Source: Loxodes magnus (taxonomy: Eukaryota; Ciliophora; Karyorelictea; Loxodida; Loxodidae). Taken from it: a stretch of DNA of 64,000 nt. The notes under the pieces were generated by a model. The model saw nothing but the letters and a program-made list of their open reading frames with translations. It searched no databases and was not told the origin of the DNA. The DNA is taken from assembly GCA_946699065.1 (NCBI GenBank), contig CAMPDV010000063.1, forward strand, positions 354,501 to 418,500, written 5' to 3'. This document shows positions 25,726-37,869 of the stretch, piece after piece. Position 1 is the stretch's first letter. The number at the start of each line of letters is the position of its first letter. The position numbers and the translations under genes were made by a program.

Positions 25726-26675
25726 TTAGTTTTAACTAAAAGGGTTTTGGGTCATTTTTAATTAGAGAAAATATTTCCTCAAATTAAAGACAATAAAAGT
25801 TTTTATATTCACTTTCAACTGTACATATCTTCATCTGAGTCAATTTCAAACTGGGATAATTCTTCTTTCTCTTCAAGGAGCTCTTAGAATTGATCTTCCA
25901 TCTTCTTGTAATTTATCTCGAGCTTCTCTAAATAAATTCGAAGTTCGTCATTGTCCTTTTGAAGCTATTTATTTTATTATTATTAATTATCAAGATTCTG
26001 CATAAGTAACGTCAAGCTTGAGTTAATTAATGCTGTTTTCTTTCTATAGACACCTCCATAGTAGCTGCAATATAACCTTATCGATGCTCCAAATTATTTT
26101 CTGTGCTGCTGAAGCACTCTTTTTCACTTACGACATTATTTTCAAAAATGTCCAGTCCTTTGGCAACAATTACAACGTTTTATTAAGGGTTTGAAATAAA
26201 AATGTTATTGTATTTAAGCATTTTTTCTAATTCCATCTTATCTACTTGAGGTTAGTTTTTTTTTTTTTAAATGAGCCTTTTCTTTATTTTTTTATGGATT
26301 CGTTTCTAGATTTTTTTCTAAATTGACAGATTTGGAAGTTCAGACTTCAATTTAAGACTAAATTTAACTTACTTAGTCTTGATCTTTCTTTTATTATCTT
26401 AGAAAAGAAGTCGAAGATTCTAATTTTCTTCCTTCAGTATCTAAATTTTTTCATTCATTTTCTCAATTAATGAATAAAGCTAAACGATGTCCTGTTCATG
26501 GGGTTTCTCAAGTTTCTTAATTTTGCTTGGAAATTCATCTTTTCCAAATCCTTAACATGTATAAATTTATCTTTTTTAAATTCTTAGTTCTTGTTATTTA
26601 ATTGATTCATAGGATTAATCTATTAGGTTAAACTTTAAAGTTTAGATTATCGGGTTTTTTCCATTTTTATTTTCT
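25726..26675 (-). mobile_element. gag-only retroelement inserted into the RT remnant
   Basis: A 950-bp unit bounded by an 18-bp perfect direct repeat. Its only content is one gag-like frame and a short 3' end. The 3' end has the palindrome-like GAGGAAATATTTTCTC and terminates AATGACCCAAAACCCTTTTA followed by GTT. Related units lie at 43.7-44.6 kb (plus) and 54.5-55.8 kb (minus). RT motif B sits on one side of the unit and motif C on the other, which confirms insertion. Confidence 0.75.
25809..26664 (-). CDS. gag/ORF1-like protein with CCHC zinc knuckle and C-terminal coiled coil
   Basis: The ATG at 26,664 opens a basic N-terminal half (MEKTRQSK start; conserved NLRNPMNRTSF block). Then comes the motif DKMELEK and a canonical zinc knuckle at 26,133-26,174, CNCCQRTGHFWKQC (C-X2-C-X4-H-X4-C), whose Trp codon is TGA and one Gln TAA. 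Downstream are a conserved YCSYYGGVYRKKTALINSS block and a coiled coil ending SQFEIDSDEDMYS. Such proteins bind the element RNA. One frame change is needed just before the knuckle, at the same place as in the 43.7-kb copy. Ends at TGA (25,815 or 25,809). Confidence 0.65.
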
Positions 26676-26693
26676 TTTTTATTTTTCTTTTAA
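26676..26693. repeat. target-site duplication, right copy
   Basis: Right copy of the 18-bp duplication. It also forms the end of the RT motif-B segment (the codons following YLKEK). Confidence 0.75.
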
Positions 26694-27009
26694 GTATCTT
26701 ATAACTATGTCATAATATAAAATAACAAGAACAGAACCATGATTATTTCCTTGAAGAAATCCATTATTAATTTTAATTGATCTTGTAAGACAACCATCTA
26801 TAATAAACTTAGCATCAATATTGTCATAAAATGATTCTAAAAAAAGAATTAAGTTTAAAAGCAATCTCAGTCCTTTCATATTATCAAAAAGCAATTTCCT
26901 TGATAATAATAATTATTATTATCAATATTTAATTAATAAAATAAAAAATATCTAAAATAAAAATCGTTTTCATTCAAACCATTTATAAAATTTACCTATA
27001 AACGAATTA

Positions 27010-27036
27010 AATTATTATTATTATTATTATTATTTT
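27010..27036. repeat. ATT microsatellite
   Basis: About nine ATT units; the RT remnant cannot be followed beyond this point. Confidence 0.8.
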
Positions 27037-27379
27037 TAATTTAAATTTGATTCCATAGGAAAAACTAAAGCTATTGCTTTTCTATAAAAATAATAAAAAA
27101 ATATGAGGAAACTCTTAATTTTATCCTCAATTTCTTTGGTTTTCTTAAAATTAATATTAAGTATTTTATCTTTTTATTTTATAATTTTAAACTTTTAATT
27201 CATGTGATACTTTTCTTCGCTTTCTTCAATGCTTATTAAAATTTTTCTTGCAACGATGACTAAATTCTATAAATTCTTTATTTTTAAAAGGATTTCCATG
27301 GAGAGCATTTATTGATTATGTTTATTAAAATTGAAAAATTGATAAATAAAAAATAATCAGATTTAAATTGAAAATAATT

Positions 27380-27900
27380 GGATTATTAATCGACAATATT
27401 TTACAAAACTTATTGTTTAATCTGAAACTTTTTAGATAATTTTCTATTTTTTCACAAATCAAAGCTGCGTATGACGTAAATTTTTTTAATGAACTTTTAC
27501 ACTTAAAATTTTGATTTTCTATAAATTTTGTTATGGTTGGCAGTAATAAGGTTAATTATTGATTAACCTTCTAAAATCCTTACCTAAATCGTATAAGAAT
27601 AGCAAACTAAGATTTACTATTTTCATTTGATTAATTTAATCTATTTTTCGACTCTTAAATTCATAGATCATGAATCTAATTCTTTCACCTTTTCTTCTCT
27701 CGATTTGATATCCAATAATCTATAATTTTCCCATCTTTATTTCGCACAATTTAATGGCTAAATCTCAGATAAGATTGTTTTTTTTATTTTTGGTCCTTCT
27801 GATATATTCACCTTGGAAATCAAATCATTAATTCAGACTTACAAACTATAAATGGATTACAAAGTAAAGTCTTCAGCCTCTTATGACATTTTTATAAATG
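27380..27900 (-). repeat. dispersed coding-like repeat, copy 2
   Basis: On the minus strand it carries GGATTTTAGAAGGTTAATCA then ATAATTAACC, and downstream AGATTAAACAATAAGTTTTG. The same blocks, in the same order, are found at 15,640-16,145. The translated core is KDFRRLINNQ. An upstream block reads REEKVKELDSWSMNLRVEKQ. Probably a retroelement fragment; no diagnostic motif. Confidence 0.4.
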
Positions 27901-30349
27901 AATTCTTATTTAAATTGTAAAATTTATTTAAAAACAAATTGAAAATTTACAATTAAATATTTGAATTTTTTAATTTAAATAGCTTTATTATATTATAAAA
28001 ACTGAGTTTGATAGAGTTTACTTAAATCAAAAAGAATGTAGCTACTTTTAACTAAAATTCAGGATAACAAAAATAAATTCATTTTATTAAAATTAGCAAT
28101 AAACAAGGATGTCTCAAAAATATTCTTCAATTTATTTTAAGATTTAACATTAAACAAGTCAGTTAGTAGTTGAATCTATCATTAGCTATTATAATAAATA
28201 TAGTAAACTTGATTGATCTATATTTTAAAAACTTTAATTTTGTAAATTATTTTGACTAAAATTTAATAAAAAGCATCCTCATATCAAAGCTCTAGTAATT
28301 CCTCTTTAATTATTTCAGACAAACTGATTTAAAAAATTTTTTTTCTTATTTTCTACCTTAAATATATAATATTCAATTATTTGTTATGCTCAAAAATCTA
28401 ATTTTTGAAGAAATCTTCTTTTTTTTATATAAAATTTGAAAAATCTAAGAATTATTTTATTCCTTTCCGAATATTTAAGAATATTAAAATTAGAGATATA
28501 TTTTTTTAATTTTGCTTAAAAGTCTTAAAAGATTGTGAATTATGATATAAACACTTAAAAACTAATTAAGTTTTCTTTTAAAGAATAATATCATTGATTG
28601 AATTTGTATTTTTAATTTTAAAATTTAAAATTTAAGAATTGTAATTTTATCATATTTAAAATTATCTTAACTTTTATTTTATTTATTTTTTCCAGATTTC
28701 TTTTATTTGTGTAAAAATTAAGTTATTGCTTATTAAACTTTTTTTATATGAAATATCTTAAAATATTTTTTGTTTTATATACTTAGTGTTTCATATTCAC
28801 ACTAATATCTTAACAATTTTTTTTAATAACTAAAATTAGCAAGTTAGCTATTTAAAAATAATTAATAAAATTTTATTTATTTTAAATTTTCTTCTTTCAG
28901 ATTTTAATTTTAATTTTTAATTTTTTTCTTCAAATCGATAAAGATAATAATTTAAGATAAAAATTATTTCATAATATTTTATTTAAACTTAATGATCATA
29001 GATTTTTTGTTCTTTACTCTTTTAAAAGGCTTTCTTTGATTTATTAAAAACTATTTGAATATAGATATTTTCAAATAATTTAATATAAAATTTTTATTTT
29101 ATTAAATTCTATTTTATTTCAAGAGAAATTAGTTAAAATTTATAGACAAAATAAATAAAATAACTATTTATTTGATTCATTTACTCTGCTTAATGTTTAA
29201 TTTGAAATATTAGGAAGTTTTAGGAAATTTAGGGAAATTATGAAATTGTAGAAAATAATTTTTAAATATTTGCTTAATATCCTGAAGTTAATTCTATTGC
29301 CATATGAAAATAAATTCATCTTATTAGCTTTCTTAATACTTTTAAGTTAAGTATGAAACTTTATTCTTTTCAGCTTCAAACCTATAATTATTTCACAGCT
29401 TTTATAGATTTCTTTATATATAATAATATTAGTTTGAAATATCAAAAATAATTTTAAAGTTTTTGACTTCAAATAGTTTTCGTATATCTATATTGTTAAA
29501 ATTTTTCTTAAATTAAAAATTTCAAACGGATTAAGTAAAATTAAGAGATCTTTAGTCTTTCGCTAATTAAAAAAATTATTTAAATAAAATTAGTTTAAAA
29601 AAAGCAAACAATAAAGTCTTCAAAGTTTATCTAAGAATTCTTAAAAATAATTATTTTTTAAGCTTTTATTCATTTATATTATCGTTTATAAATTAGGTTA
29701 TTTTACTCTTAATTTTATTAATTTATATTTTTTAATTTTTTATCACTTTATTAGAGGAAATCTTCTGAGTATACCTTCAATTATAGATTTTTTATATTCT
29801 TTATGTAAGGCTACACTATAATCATTTAAACAAATAAGTACTAAAGATCTTAAACTAAAATTTAACAGACTTAAGAAAAAATTTTAGTAGAATTTAAGCC
29901 AAAATTTTGCAAGGTTTGCTTTTATTTCAACGAATTTTATTAAATTGCTTTCGGCAATGCTATAATATTTAATTAGAAAGAATTATAAAATGGATATAAG
30001 AGTTGCTTCACTTTATTAATAAGGAAAAATTATAAAACATTTTTTGACCTGATTTTTGTGTATTTTTTATCTTTTATGACTTAAATGAGATAAAATAAAT
30101 ATCTAATTTATCATTAAAATAAAAAGGAACTATTAATTATTTCCTTTAAATTTTTTATCATCTATAGATAAATTTTTGGGTTATTTTAAGAAAAATTGCA
30201 TTGAATTTTATTCAAAAGTATTAAATTATAAAAAATCCTAAATTAAGTTTCTAATATTATTCTGCGTAAATTGAAAATGAAATTAATTAGTTAAAATTTT
30301 AGCTTTTTTTAAATAACTTTATAAGAAGAGTGAAGCATTTTATTTTAAA
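27901..30349. other. A/T-rich stretch, nothing recognised
   Basis: About 2.4 kb of A/T-rich DNA with no supported feature. Confidence 0.45.
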
Positions 30350-31250
30350 TAAATTTATTTATTTTAATACATTTTATATAAAAGTCCCTTATTTGGTTTA
30401 TAGCGTAAAATATATAAAGCCTCAAATTTTTGCCAATCATTGCATTTTTTTCTTCATAATTAGTTAAGATATTAGGATGTTTAAATTTTTTAATGCGCAA
30501 CTATTTTATTTATAAAGAATAATAAAATTTTTAATTATATAATTTTTTGGATTATATTTTCTCATCTGCGACATTACAAATTCATTCTTTATCTTCAGTG
30601 ATAAATCAAAAATTTTTATCTAATCTTAGTAACGATTCCATTGGCATTGCAATATAAATTATTTCATCTTCGAATTCGTTTCAATAACTTTCAAAGAATT
30701 AGAAATTTACTTTAATATACATTTTCATCTTTATCTGCAGTTATATTGTTCTTAATTTTAAACTGTGCATTGGTGTTTTCTTATGTTTTTTTGCTGCTAT
30801 TCAAGTAAAATTTTAATATTAGAGTTATATTTTAATTATTCTTGCTTTATTTTAATTTTATTTTATTTCTTCAAATAATATTTTTAAAGCTTTTGTTTTA
30901 GATATCATTTGGGTATGCTTTTTTATAAAAAATTATGATTTTGAGCAAAAACCGACCATTTAGCTTATTCTTTTTCAGAAGTCGAAAATTTTAATAAATT
31001 TTGCTTTTAACTTGTAAAAGTTTATAATATCTTAGGTTTCTTTTTAGCACTTCCATTAAAGCAATGTAATTTTAATTTCATCTTATTTTTCTAAATTATT
31101 AAATTCTCTATATCAATTATCTTATATTAAATAATATTGTAACAAAATCAGGTTGTTAAATTTCAATCTTCTAAATTAATTTTTTCTAATTAAGATTTGC
31201 TGCTATATTTGTTGCTCTTATCTTATGGAATTTTTTGGTATTGCTATTTT
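30350..31250 (-). pseudogene. degenerate gag/ORF1-like frame
   Basis: A single ciliate-code frame on the minus strand runs about 300 codons. It starts Gln-rich (SIRQEQQIQQQILIRKNQFR) and reaches FFESYWNEFEDEIIYIAMPM then ESLLRLDKN. The PM-E block resembles the [D/I]-x-M-x-[I/L]-E motif that lies just upstream of the zinc knuckle in better copies. A shifted frame right after it, IYHWRQRMNLQC, could be a ruined knuckle. Taken as an old copy of the same protein family, with low certainty. Confidence 0.35.
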
Positions 31251-31429
31251 GTCAAATTATTTTTTTTCTAATTGAAAAATTTTAGATAAAATCTAGCATC
31301 TTTGTAATTTTTAAATTTTATAACTTTTCAATAACTAAAAAATCCATTTATAAGACTCATGCTTGTTGATTATATATGAATTAGTTAGAATTTTGTTATT
31401 TAATAGATGTTTTAAAGAATGATCAGATA

Positions 31430-31501
31430 GGCTGCTTGGTCTAGTGGTATGATTCTCGCTTTGGGTGCGAGAGGTCACGGGTTCAATTCCCGTAGCAGCC
31501 C
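31430..31501 (+). tRNA. tRNA-Pro (anticodon TGG)
   Basis: A 72-nt cloverleaf. The acceptor stem GGCTGCT pairs with AGCAGCC, and the discriminator is C. The D arm is TTGGTCTAGTGGTATGA (A box). The anticodon arm TCTCGC-TTTGGGT-GCGAGA gives anticodon TGG, and the T arm is CGGGTTCAATTCCCG (B box). A TTTTT run immediately downstream fits a Pol III terminator. No intron, and no encoded CCA as usual in eukaryotes. Identical to the gene at 43,237-43,308. Confidence 0.97.
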
Positions 31502-31608
31502 TTTTTAAATAATTTACAACTTTAGCAATGAGCTAAGGTAAATTTATAATATTTAACTAAGATTTTTAATTTTAATTGTTATTATCTTATATAATATTTG
31601 ATCTAAGG

Positions 31609-32586
31609 TCACTATAGCTAGTTCTTTTTGACTTTTACTATTTTATAGAATAATAATAATAATAAAATTAAGTTTGACAATCTTTGAGGAATTTCACCTC
31701 TTCCTGCCAATCGCCGGATTGCTCCGGGATTATATAAAAATGTTTAAAAATTTGATCTCCTCTCTCTCACTTTGTCATATTGTCTTCGGTTCCATCTTCC
31801 ATTCTGTTCTGATTTCTTTCTGTAGATCTTGCCAAGCTCATTCATATAAAGTCTTTCTCTATCTCTTCTCTATTACAGTTGATGTTTTTTCCTTTATTGC
31901 GCTTGTAGCTTTCTTTGCGTTGTTCAGTATTAATTCTTGAAACTTAAGAATTTCTTGCATCTTCTTCATAAATGTACTCCCGAATTACAATAATAACATC
32001 CTTTCTGGATTCTTTTAGGTTTTATTGTTTCATCCTTCTCAATTACCATTGGATCACTTCTTTGCTCATTTTACTCTATTTGTCGTTGCATTTTCTCTTC
32101 TGTTTTTTCAAGTCTATTGTCCAGTTCTGTCTGTTTCTGAAGCTAATTTTGGGATTAACTACTCTGATCTTGTGATATGTTCCAAAAAGCGCTTAATTCT
32201 CTTTCCTAGGACATGAGTCTTGATTCTATTCCTTCTGCTAGGTTAAACTGTTGCATTAGCTTTTCATTGTCCTTCTTTAGCTTCTTGATCTCTTCCTAGA
32301 GATTTAGTGCCACTTTGATGAGCTATTCCATGTTCATCTGGTCAGAAGGATTAAATTCTGATACCTCCTGGTGCAAAGCAGACGAAGTCTGCTTTCTGAG
32401 TTTCTCCTGAGACGTTGGGGTGATTGCATGGGTGATTTTCTTAGATTACTTCTGTTCTTCTCGGACCTATGTTCCGGATTATTAAGAAAAAGGTTAGGAT
32501 TAAGTAAAAGAAGACTAGCTGAGAGTGGTTTCTGGTTTCCTCTCCTTCTTGGAGATGGTGTAGAAACCTTTTTTGAAGTCTTCCAT
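31609..32586 (-). CDS. gag/ORF1-like protein, coiled coil plus CCHC zinc knuckle, frame intact
   Basis: From the ATG at 32,586 a single frame runs 326 codons to TGA at 31,609 with no frameshift. The start EDFKKGFYTISKKERKPE matches the copy at 45,454 (VEGFKKGFYTTSQKEERK). The middle is coiled coil (LQEEIKKLKKDNEKLMQQFN; LDNRLEKTEEKMQRQIEQNE). The motif DPMVIEKDE precedes the zinc knuckle CYYCNSGVHLWRRC at 31,957-31,998, where Trp is TGA. A basic C-terminal tail follows, ending NPGAIRRLAGRGEIPQR. Presumed RNA-binding nucleocapsid-like protein of a retroelement. Two internal TGA codons are read as Trp. No RT is adjacent; the tRNA-Pro lies 108 bp beyond its stop. Confidence 0.72.
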
Positions 32587-35330
32587 TTTTTAATTATTTT
32601 ATCTATTCATAGAATCTAATCTTCTTTCAAGTTCTGATTTAACAATTTTTAATTAAGTTCCCATTAAGCTAATAATTTCTTCTACTCGAATATTAATAAA
32701 AAATGTATAAATGAAAGATTAATAAAGATAGATTTATTAAAGAGTATTGCTACTATAAATCAATTAGATACTTCAGCTTTATTAAATTAGATTATTATTA
32801 TTTGAATGCTTATTATTTTACATTTGCTCATATTTTTATTTTATTAGCCATTCTTTTTTAAATTAATTTCTTCTATCTAAAATCTTAATAAAATACATTC
32901 AAATTAGAGAGAAACTCAGGTTCTTTTATAAAATAAAAATAAGAAGAAATATTTTAGCTATTTTTAGTGAAAATTATCACTTGCAACTATTTTCTATAAA
33001 TCCTAAAATCTAAGTCAATTAAATATATGCTTCTAAAAATTAACTAACTTATCAAATTTATTTTAGCCAAAATATTAAAAAAAAGTAAATACTTTAAGCT
33101 ATTTTTCAAATTTAAATATATAGCAACCAAAAGAAAAAAAACACTAGCTGTTTCTTATAATTCACATGAAAACAACACTAGAGCTTCATTAGTGAAAATT
33201 TTATAAAAATGATAATCAATTCCTTATGAAAATTATTTTAAAAGATTGATTGATATACTAGGAATATAATTTTAAAACTTATTCACTTCAAAGTATTGAA
33301 AATATAGAGAAAAAAGTTATTAAGAAGCGAATTAATATCTTTTATTCTTTAAAAGGTTAAAAGGTAATAGAAGTTTATATCTTCGTTCTTTTTAAAATCC
33401 AGTAGGAATTTAAATTAAATTTAAGAATTTTTAAAAATGTAAAAATATTAATAAAAATTGAATATGTGAATATGATAATTTATAAAGTGATTCTTAAATA
33501 AAGAAAACACATAAGATAAACTAAGAAATATAAGCTTATAAAATAAATAGTTTTTAAATTTTTTAGCTTGTTTAGAGATAAAAATGTTAATAAATAATTG
33601 ATAAAGGTATTTGTTTGATAATATAAATTTCATTTCATTTTCCCTGATCTATCTAAAATAAAAGTTCATTTTTTACTTTTTTTCTTTCTTAATTACATTA
33701 GAGAGTATGTAATTATTTCTTAAGTTTTGATAAAATTACTTTTAAATAAATAATAAATTTATAGAAAAATTTCTATTTAATGAAAACTAAAGCAGAATAC
33801 ATTAATATGAAATTTCTAAATTTATAATTACATAATGAATCTTGATATAAGTCCTATTTTAAGAAATTAGATTTATCCAACATTTGCAGGCTTTTATTTA
33901 GTACATTTTACAGCGAAGACAATTTTAGATAAAAAAATATTTTTTAATGTTCTAAAGAAAAGATTTTAAGTAACAAATGATTTTTTATCAAAATATGATA
34001 AACTATAAAGAATGTTCAAAATTTATTATATGCTTTACAAAACTTTCATATAACTATAAAAAGAAAAAATGAAGATAGAAATACAAATATTTATGGTAAT
34101 TAATTATTTAAGCTTAAATTATTTGTTTATGATAAAGATAAAATACAAAATACTCAAATTTACTTTTTCAATAGAATAAATTTTCGTTTTATAATGTCTT
34201 TAGTTTTAAAAGTTTAAAATAATTGAAAATTGTAGTTAATAGAACTATTAATTAGATAAAAGAAGAGATAAAGTTTATTTAAAATTTAATTTTTAAGATA
34301 AAACATATCGAAAAACCCTTTTAAGTTTAAAATAAGCATTTTTTTCTGATTAAATAAGAAGATATTTCTGCTTATAAATTAATTAATAATAAAATTTGGT
34401 TTGATATTTCTAATAATAGTTCTTTACTAATGATTAATAATTATTTATCTTAATATAATAAAAAGTTTTATTTTATGTATTAAAAATAAAAAATTTGCAG
34501 AAGATATTTAGAATATTAAATCTTAAAAATTATTATTTTCATTATTTATAAAAATTGAAAGTTAGTCAATCAGGTTAATAACTATGATGCTTCTTAGTTA
34601 AACATAATTTATTAAAATCAGCAAACTATTTCGATTAGAGAAAAATAAGAATAAAAGTAGAAATGAAAAAGCCTAAAATATAAGTGAAAGTTTTAAGAAA
34701 TTAAAATAATCATATAATTGAAAATATTCATAAAGGCAGATTGAAAAATAAAATAAAATATATAATAATAAGAAATTATAAAAAAGTTTAGAAATAACTA
34801 AATTTGTTATTCTTAGTTGAAATAATTAGCAAGAAATATTTTAAGAAAGCAACATTTTAGTTAAAATATTTAATAAAAATTTAAACCTTTAGTGTATACA
34901 AAACAGCATTTATAATGAAATTTTAGTACCTATATTGAACTGATTTAAACCTTATTTATAAAAAAGTTTTTTTGATAATTTAATAAATTTCTTGTTAATT
35001 TATTATTTTAGATGAAAGATTTTAAGTTTTGCTAAGAAAAACTGTAATTAAATATTGCAAATCTATGAATTAAAAAACTTCAATTTTAATGAAAAATAGT
35101 GATTAAGATAAAAAAAGTAAATAGACAATTTAGATAAAATTATGCTTACAAATTTAAATTATTAGCTATAGGCCATAAAAACAAATTAATAATAAATTTT
35201 ATTCATTATTTGGCTTAAAATTTTCTAATCCATAAGTTAAGTACCTATAGGTTTTTAATAACTATTGTTAAAAAAATAAAATGATACCTAAGACCTCTAT
35301 TAAATAATATATTTAAAATAAGAATAACAA
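32587..35330. other. intergenic; weak coding-like patch at 33.12-33.40 kb
   Basis: Mostly A/T-rich. On the plus strand at 33,121-33,400 a frame reads KRKKTLAVSYNSHENNTRAS then LVKILQKWQSIPYENYFKRL, a believable protein composition but with no motif, start or stop. The rest holds nothing recognised. Confidence 0.35.
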
Positions 35331-36105
35331 CTTAATTTAATTGACTAATCTTCATAATAAGACTAAGAGCAATAATCTTAGGTAACCTTTGCATAATCAG
35401 AGCACCAAAGAATATCAAATATATAATACTAGCTAAAACTACAAAAATTAAGAGTAAAAAAATATGAACAAATGTTAGATAAATTGATTTAATAACTAGA
35501 TCTATAATTTCCAGCCATACAAGAAACTCTTGATAAGCTTAAAGAGTCGATTGTAGCTAAATTTGAAGATATTGAAAAAATTCAATGAAATTCCTCAATT
35601 ATTTTAATTCTAATTCTCTATATTCTAATATGAAATTCAAGAACTTTAAGTAAAGTAAGAATAATAACAGCTAGCAGTTTAAAAATTTCGTTATTAGTAA
35701 TCAAGCATTCCAATGGAAATCGAACCTTAATAATAATAAAAGACAAATAAGATAAATTACTATCGTAGAAAAATAAGGTGCTATATATGCGAGAAAAACC
35801 ACTACTGAAGATTGTGCTGAAAGAGAAATTAAATTGAAAGAATTAATAAAAATAATATTAGATGAACTTTTCTGCATTTGACCAACAAGAACAGGACAAT
35901 ATATTGAAAAAATTTTAATTCAAGACTTCAAGAATAAAATAACAAGTGAAATAGAAGAACAAATATTTTTTGGATGGGAGATAAGGATGGCGGACTAACG
36001 AAGTCCTACACCATCCTTAAGTTTGGGAGAGAAAGGAATCAAGTTATTTGTGAAACTCTCTTCTAAGACTATAAACTTAATTTTACCTTTTTTTATTTTT
36101 AATCT
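35331..36105 (+). pseudogene. gag/ORF1-like frame, zinc knuckle CX2CX3HX4C
   Basis: A continuous ciliate-code frame with an Asn/Gln-rich start, a coiled-coil middle (LVKQEQQQLAVQKFRYQQ region) and SSIPMEIEPQ just before the knuckle. The knuckle CYICEKNHYWRLC lies at 35,779-35,817 with its Trp coded TGA, and the C-terminal part includes NKWNRRTNIFWMGDKDGGLT. The spacing C-X2-C-X3-H-X4-C is one residue shorter than in the other copies. The sister copy at 53,640-54,425 shares this spacing, so it marks a subfamily. No convincing ATG was found, so the 5' end is open. Confidence 0.6.
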
Positions 36106-36269
36106 TATTTCTTGATAAAGAAAGAAAATATAAAATTTAAAATTTAAAATAGAAAGTAGAAAAATTTTTTAATTTCTAAGTAAGATGAATTATTTAAAAG
36201 AAAGATTAAACAAATAAAAAAAATTAAAAATAAATAGAATTTTATTAATTTTATTAGATATTAAAAAAA

Positions 36270-36960
36270 ATGGAAAATTTCTTGCGAAAATTATCTTCCA
36301 AACAGGATCCATCCCAATAAAATTATGATTAACGAAACTAACTTTAAAAACTCAAAGTTATGCTGTAGGAGAATTTTAAAATTTTAGGAAACGTATAAGA
36401 GCTTGAAGGAAAAACTGTATACCTAATATCTAATACATAAATACTAAAAAATTAAAATTTCCAATTAGTCAATCTGAGAATTGAACAAATAGAATCCTAA
36501 TTCAATCAATTAGAGGAATTGATTGAAAGCTTATTTCTAAAAAAACGATCCCATGTATGTGGAATATAATCTTCAACCAGCAAAAATTCCAACAGTAAAG
36601 AATAGAAAATAGGGCTGGCATTCCAGGAAATATTGTCACATTTTAAGATATTGTTGAAAATTCTAATAAAAATAAAACTTGAAAGATTTAAGTTATGGAG
36701 CATCATAAATAATCTATTTTGACCTCCAGAAGGTTACATTACAGAAAAAAGATGTACACAGGGAATAAAATATTGAAGGAAATCTCATTTGCTCAATAAA
36801 GAATAAATTTGAATATGCTTGGAAGCAAACTCGATTGAAGCAAGAAATCTTTTATAAAAGAATTAACGGTGTACTGGAAGATATGGATTCAAAAGAGAAA
36901 ACTCAAAAGAAGCCTGGAAATGGAATAATATTTAAAGCAATTTAAAATTTATTTCAGTGA
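36270..36960 (+). pseudogene. second ORF of the gag-like element, coiled-coil protein
   Basis: The ATG at 36,270 begins MENFLRKLSSKQDPSQQN. It is followed by NVQELEGKTVYLISNTQ and the coiled coil LRIEQIESQFNQLEELIESLF. Further downstream two frames compete (RCTQGIKYWRKSHLLNKEQI versus IEGNLICSIKNKFEYAWKQT), so a frameshift is likely. The homologous frame at 37,870-38,560 (minus) keeps the order EG..Y..IEQ..FNQ..EL..ES. Both lie directly downstream of a gag-like frame on the same strand, so the two ORFs look like parts of one element. Function unknown; no RT motif. Confidence 0.5.
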
Positions 36961-37869
36961 TGAACCTTATTGATAGGTGGAATCACATTAATTCATTATT
37001 ATTTATCAAATAAATTAAAAGATTATTTTTTTACATTAAATATTCTTTAACAAAATAAAATAAAATAAACTAAATCTATAAATAAGCGACTAAATTTATG
37101 AAATTATCTATTAGAGAGTTTTTAATATTCTTAAAAAAATAAAAATTTCATAGAAAATTATTAACTAAATATTTTTTATTTAAATAGAGTATAAAATATA
37201 TAAAAATAATCAAAATTAAAGTATTTGATATTTAACTTGCTAATCTCTATCCAAAAAATGCTCTCGATTTCTTAAATAAAAAAATAATTTCAATCTACTT
37301 TACTCAATTATTCAAAAAATCTAAATTATTAAGATTTTAATAAAATTATTTTTCTTAATTATCTAATTTTGAAAAACTATTTTATTATTATATATTTTTA
37401 ATAAAAATAATGAAAAAGTTAAAAAATAATGCCCATTGATTGGATTGAATCTATATAAATGTTTTAATACAAAATCAAAAAGGATACTTGATATAATAAT
37501 TAAAAAAAAATGAAAATAAAACTGTTAAAAACAATTTTGTATACATTTTTTTTATTATTTTTTATGATATAAAGATTTAGAATTTTTAAACACTCTTTAT
37601 TTAATATCTCCCGGAGTCCTTATGGATAAATAATTTAAACTCAAAATTTATTTTTAGTTCTTTAGATCTATTTAATTAATTTATTTTCACCCATTTTAAT
37701 CATCAATATCTTTTTTCAAATTTTATCTTAAAACTTTTGCTGTTTAAAAATTTAAGGAAAAAAAAATTTTTCGCTAACTTACAAAACTTAAAAATTATAA
37801 TTGAAGACTGTCAGATTTGTGAAATAAATTTAAACATTTTAACTAAAGCCTCATAATTTTAAAATAAAA
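36961..37869. other. A/T-rich stretch, nothing recognised
   Basis: A/T-rich spacer between two oppositely oriented two-ORF units; no feature supported. Confidence 0.45.

Larger units (their letters stand above)
24470..26930 (-). pseudogene. non-LTR retrotransposon ORF2 (reverse transcriptase) remnant, split by a gag-only element
   Basis: Read on the minus strand with the ciliate code. The first part (26,930-26,676) has RT motif B, INNGFLQGNNHGSVLVILYY followed by DIVIRYLK. After an insertion at 25,726-26,675 the frame resumes with motif C, VFADDLIELSSSQVNAQKSL (FADD at 25,652-25,663). Further on comes the post-RT thumb region typical of LINEs, PKVEYGSDTAWANLSGYKG then INKITKSQRLISGMAF and LKWFPFVNLETMKFMHFYFK. 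Endonuclease and motif A are not seen. The 5' end is lost near a TTA-repeat at 27.0 kb, and frames change several times, so it is inactive. The family (L1, CR1, RTE or other) cannot be assigned by eye. Confidence 0.75.

Noticed and set aside
31644..31672. Short AAT and ATT microsatellites (for example near 26.9, 27.0 and 31.65 kb).
   Set aside because: Simple repeats expected in DNA this rich in A and T; no further structure.
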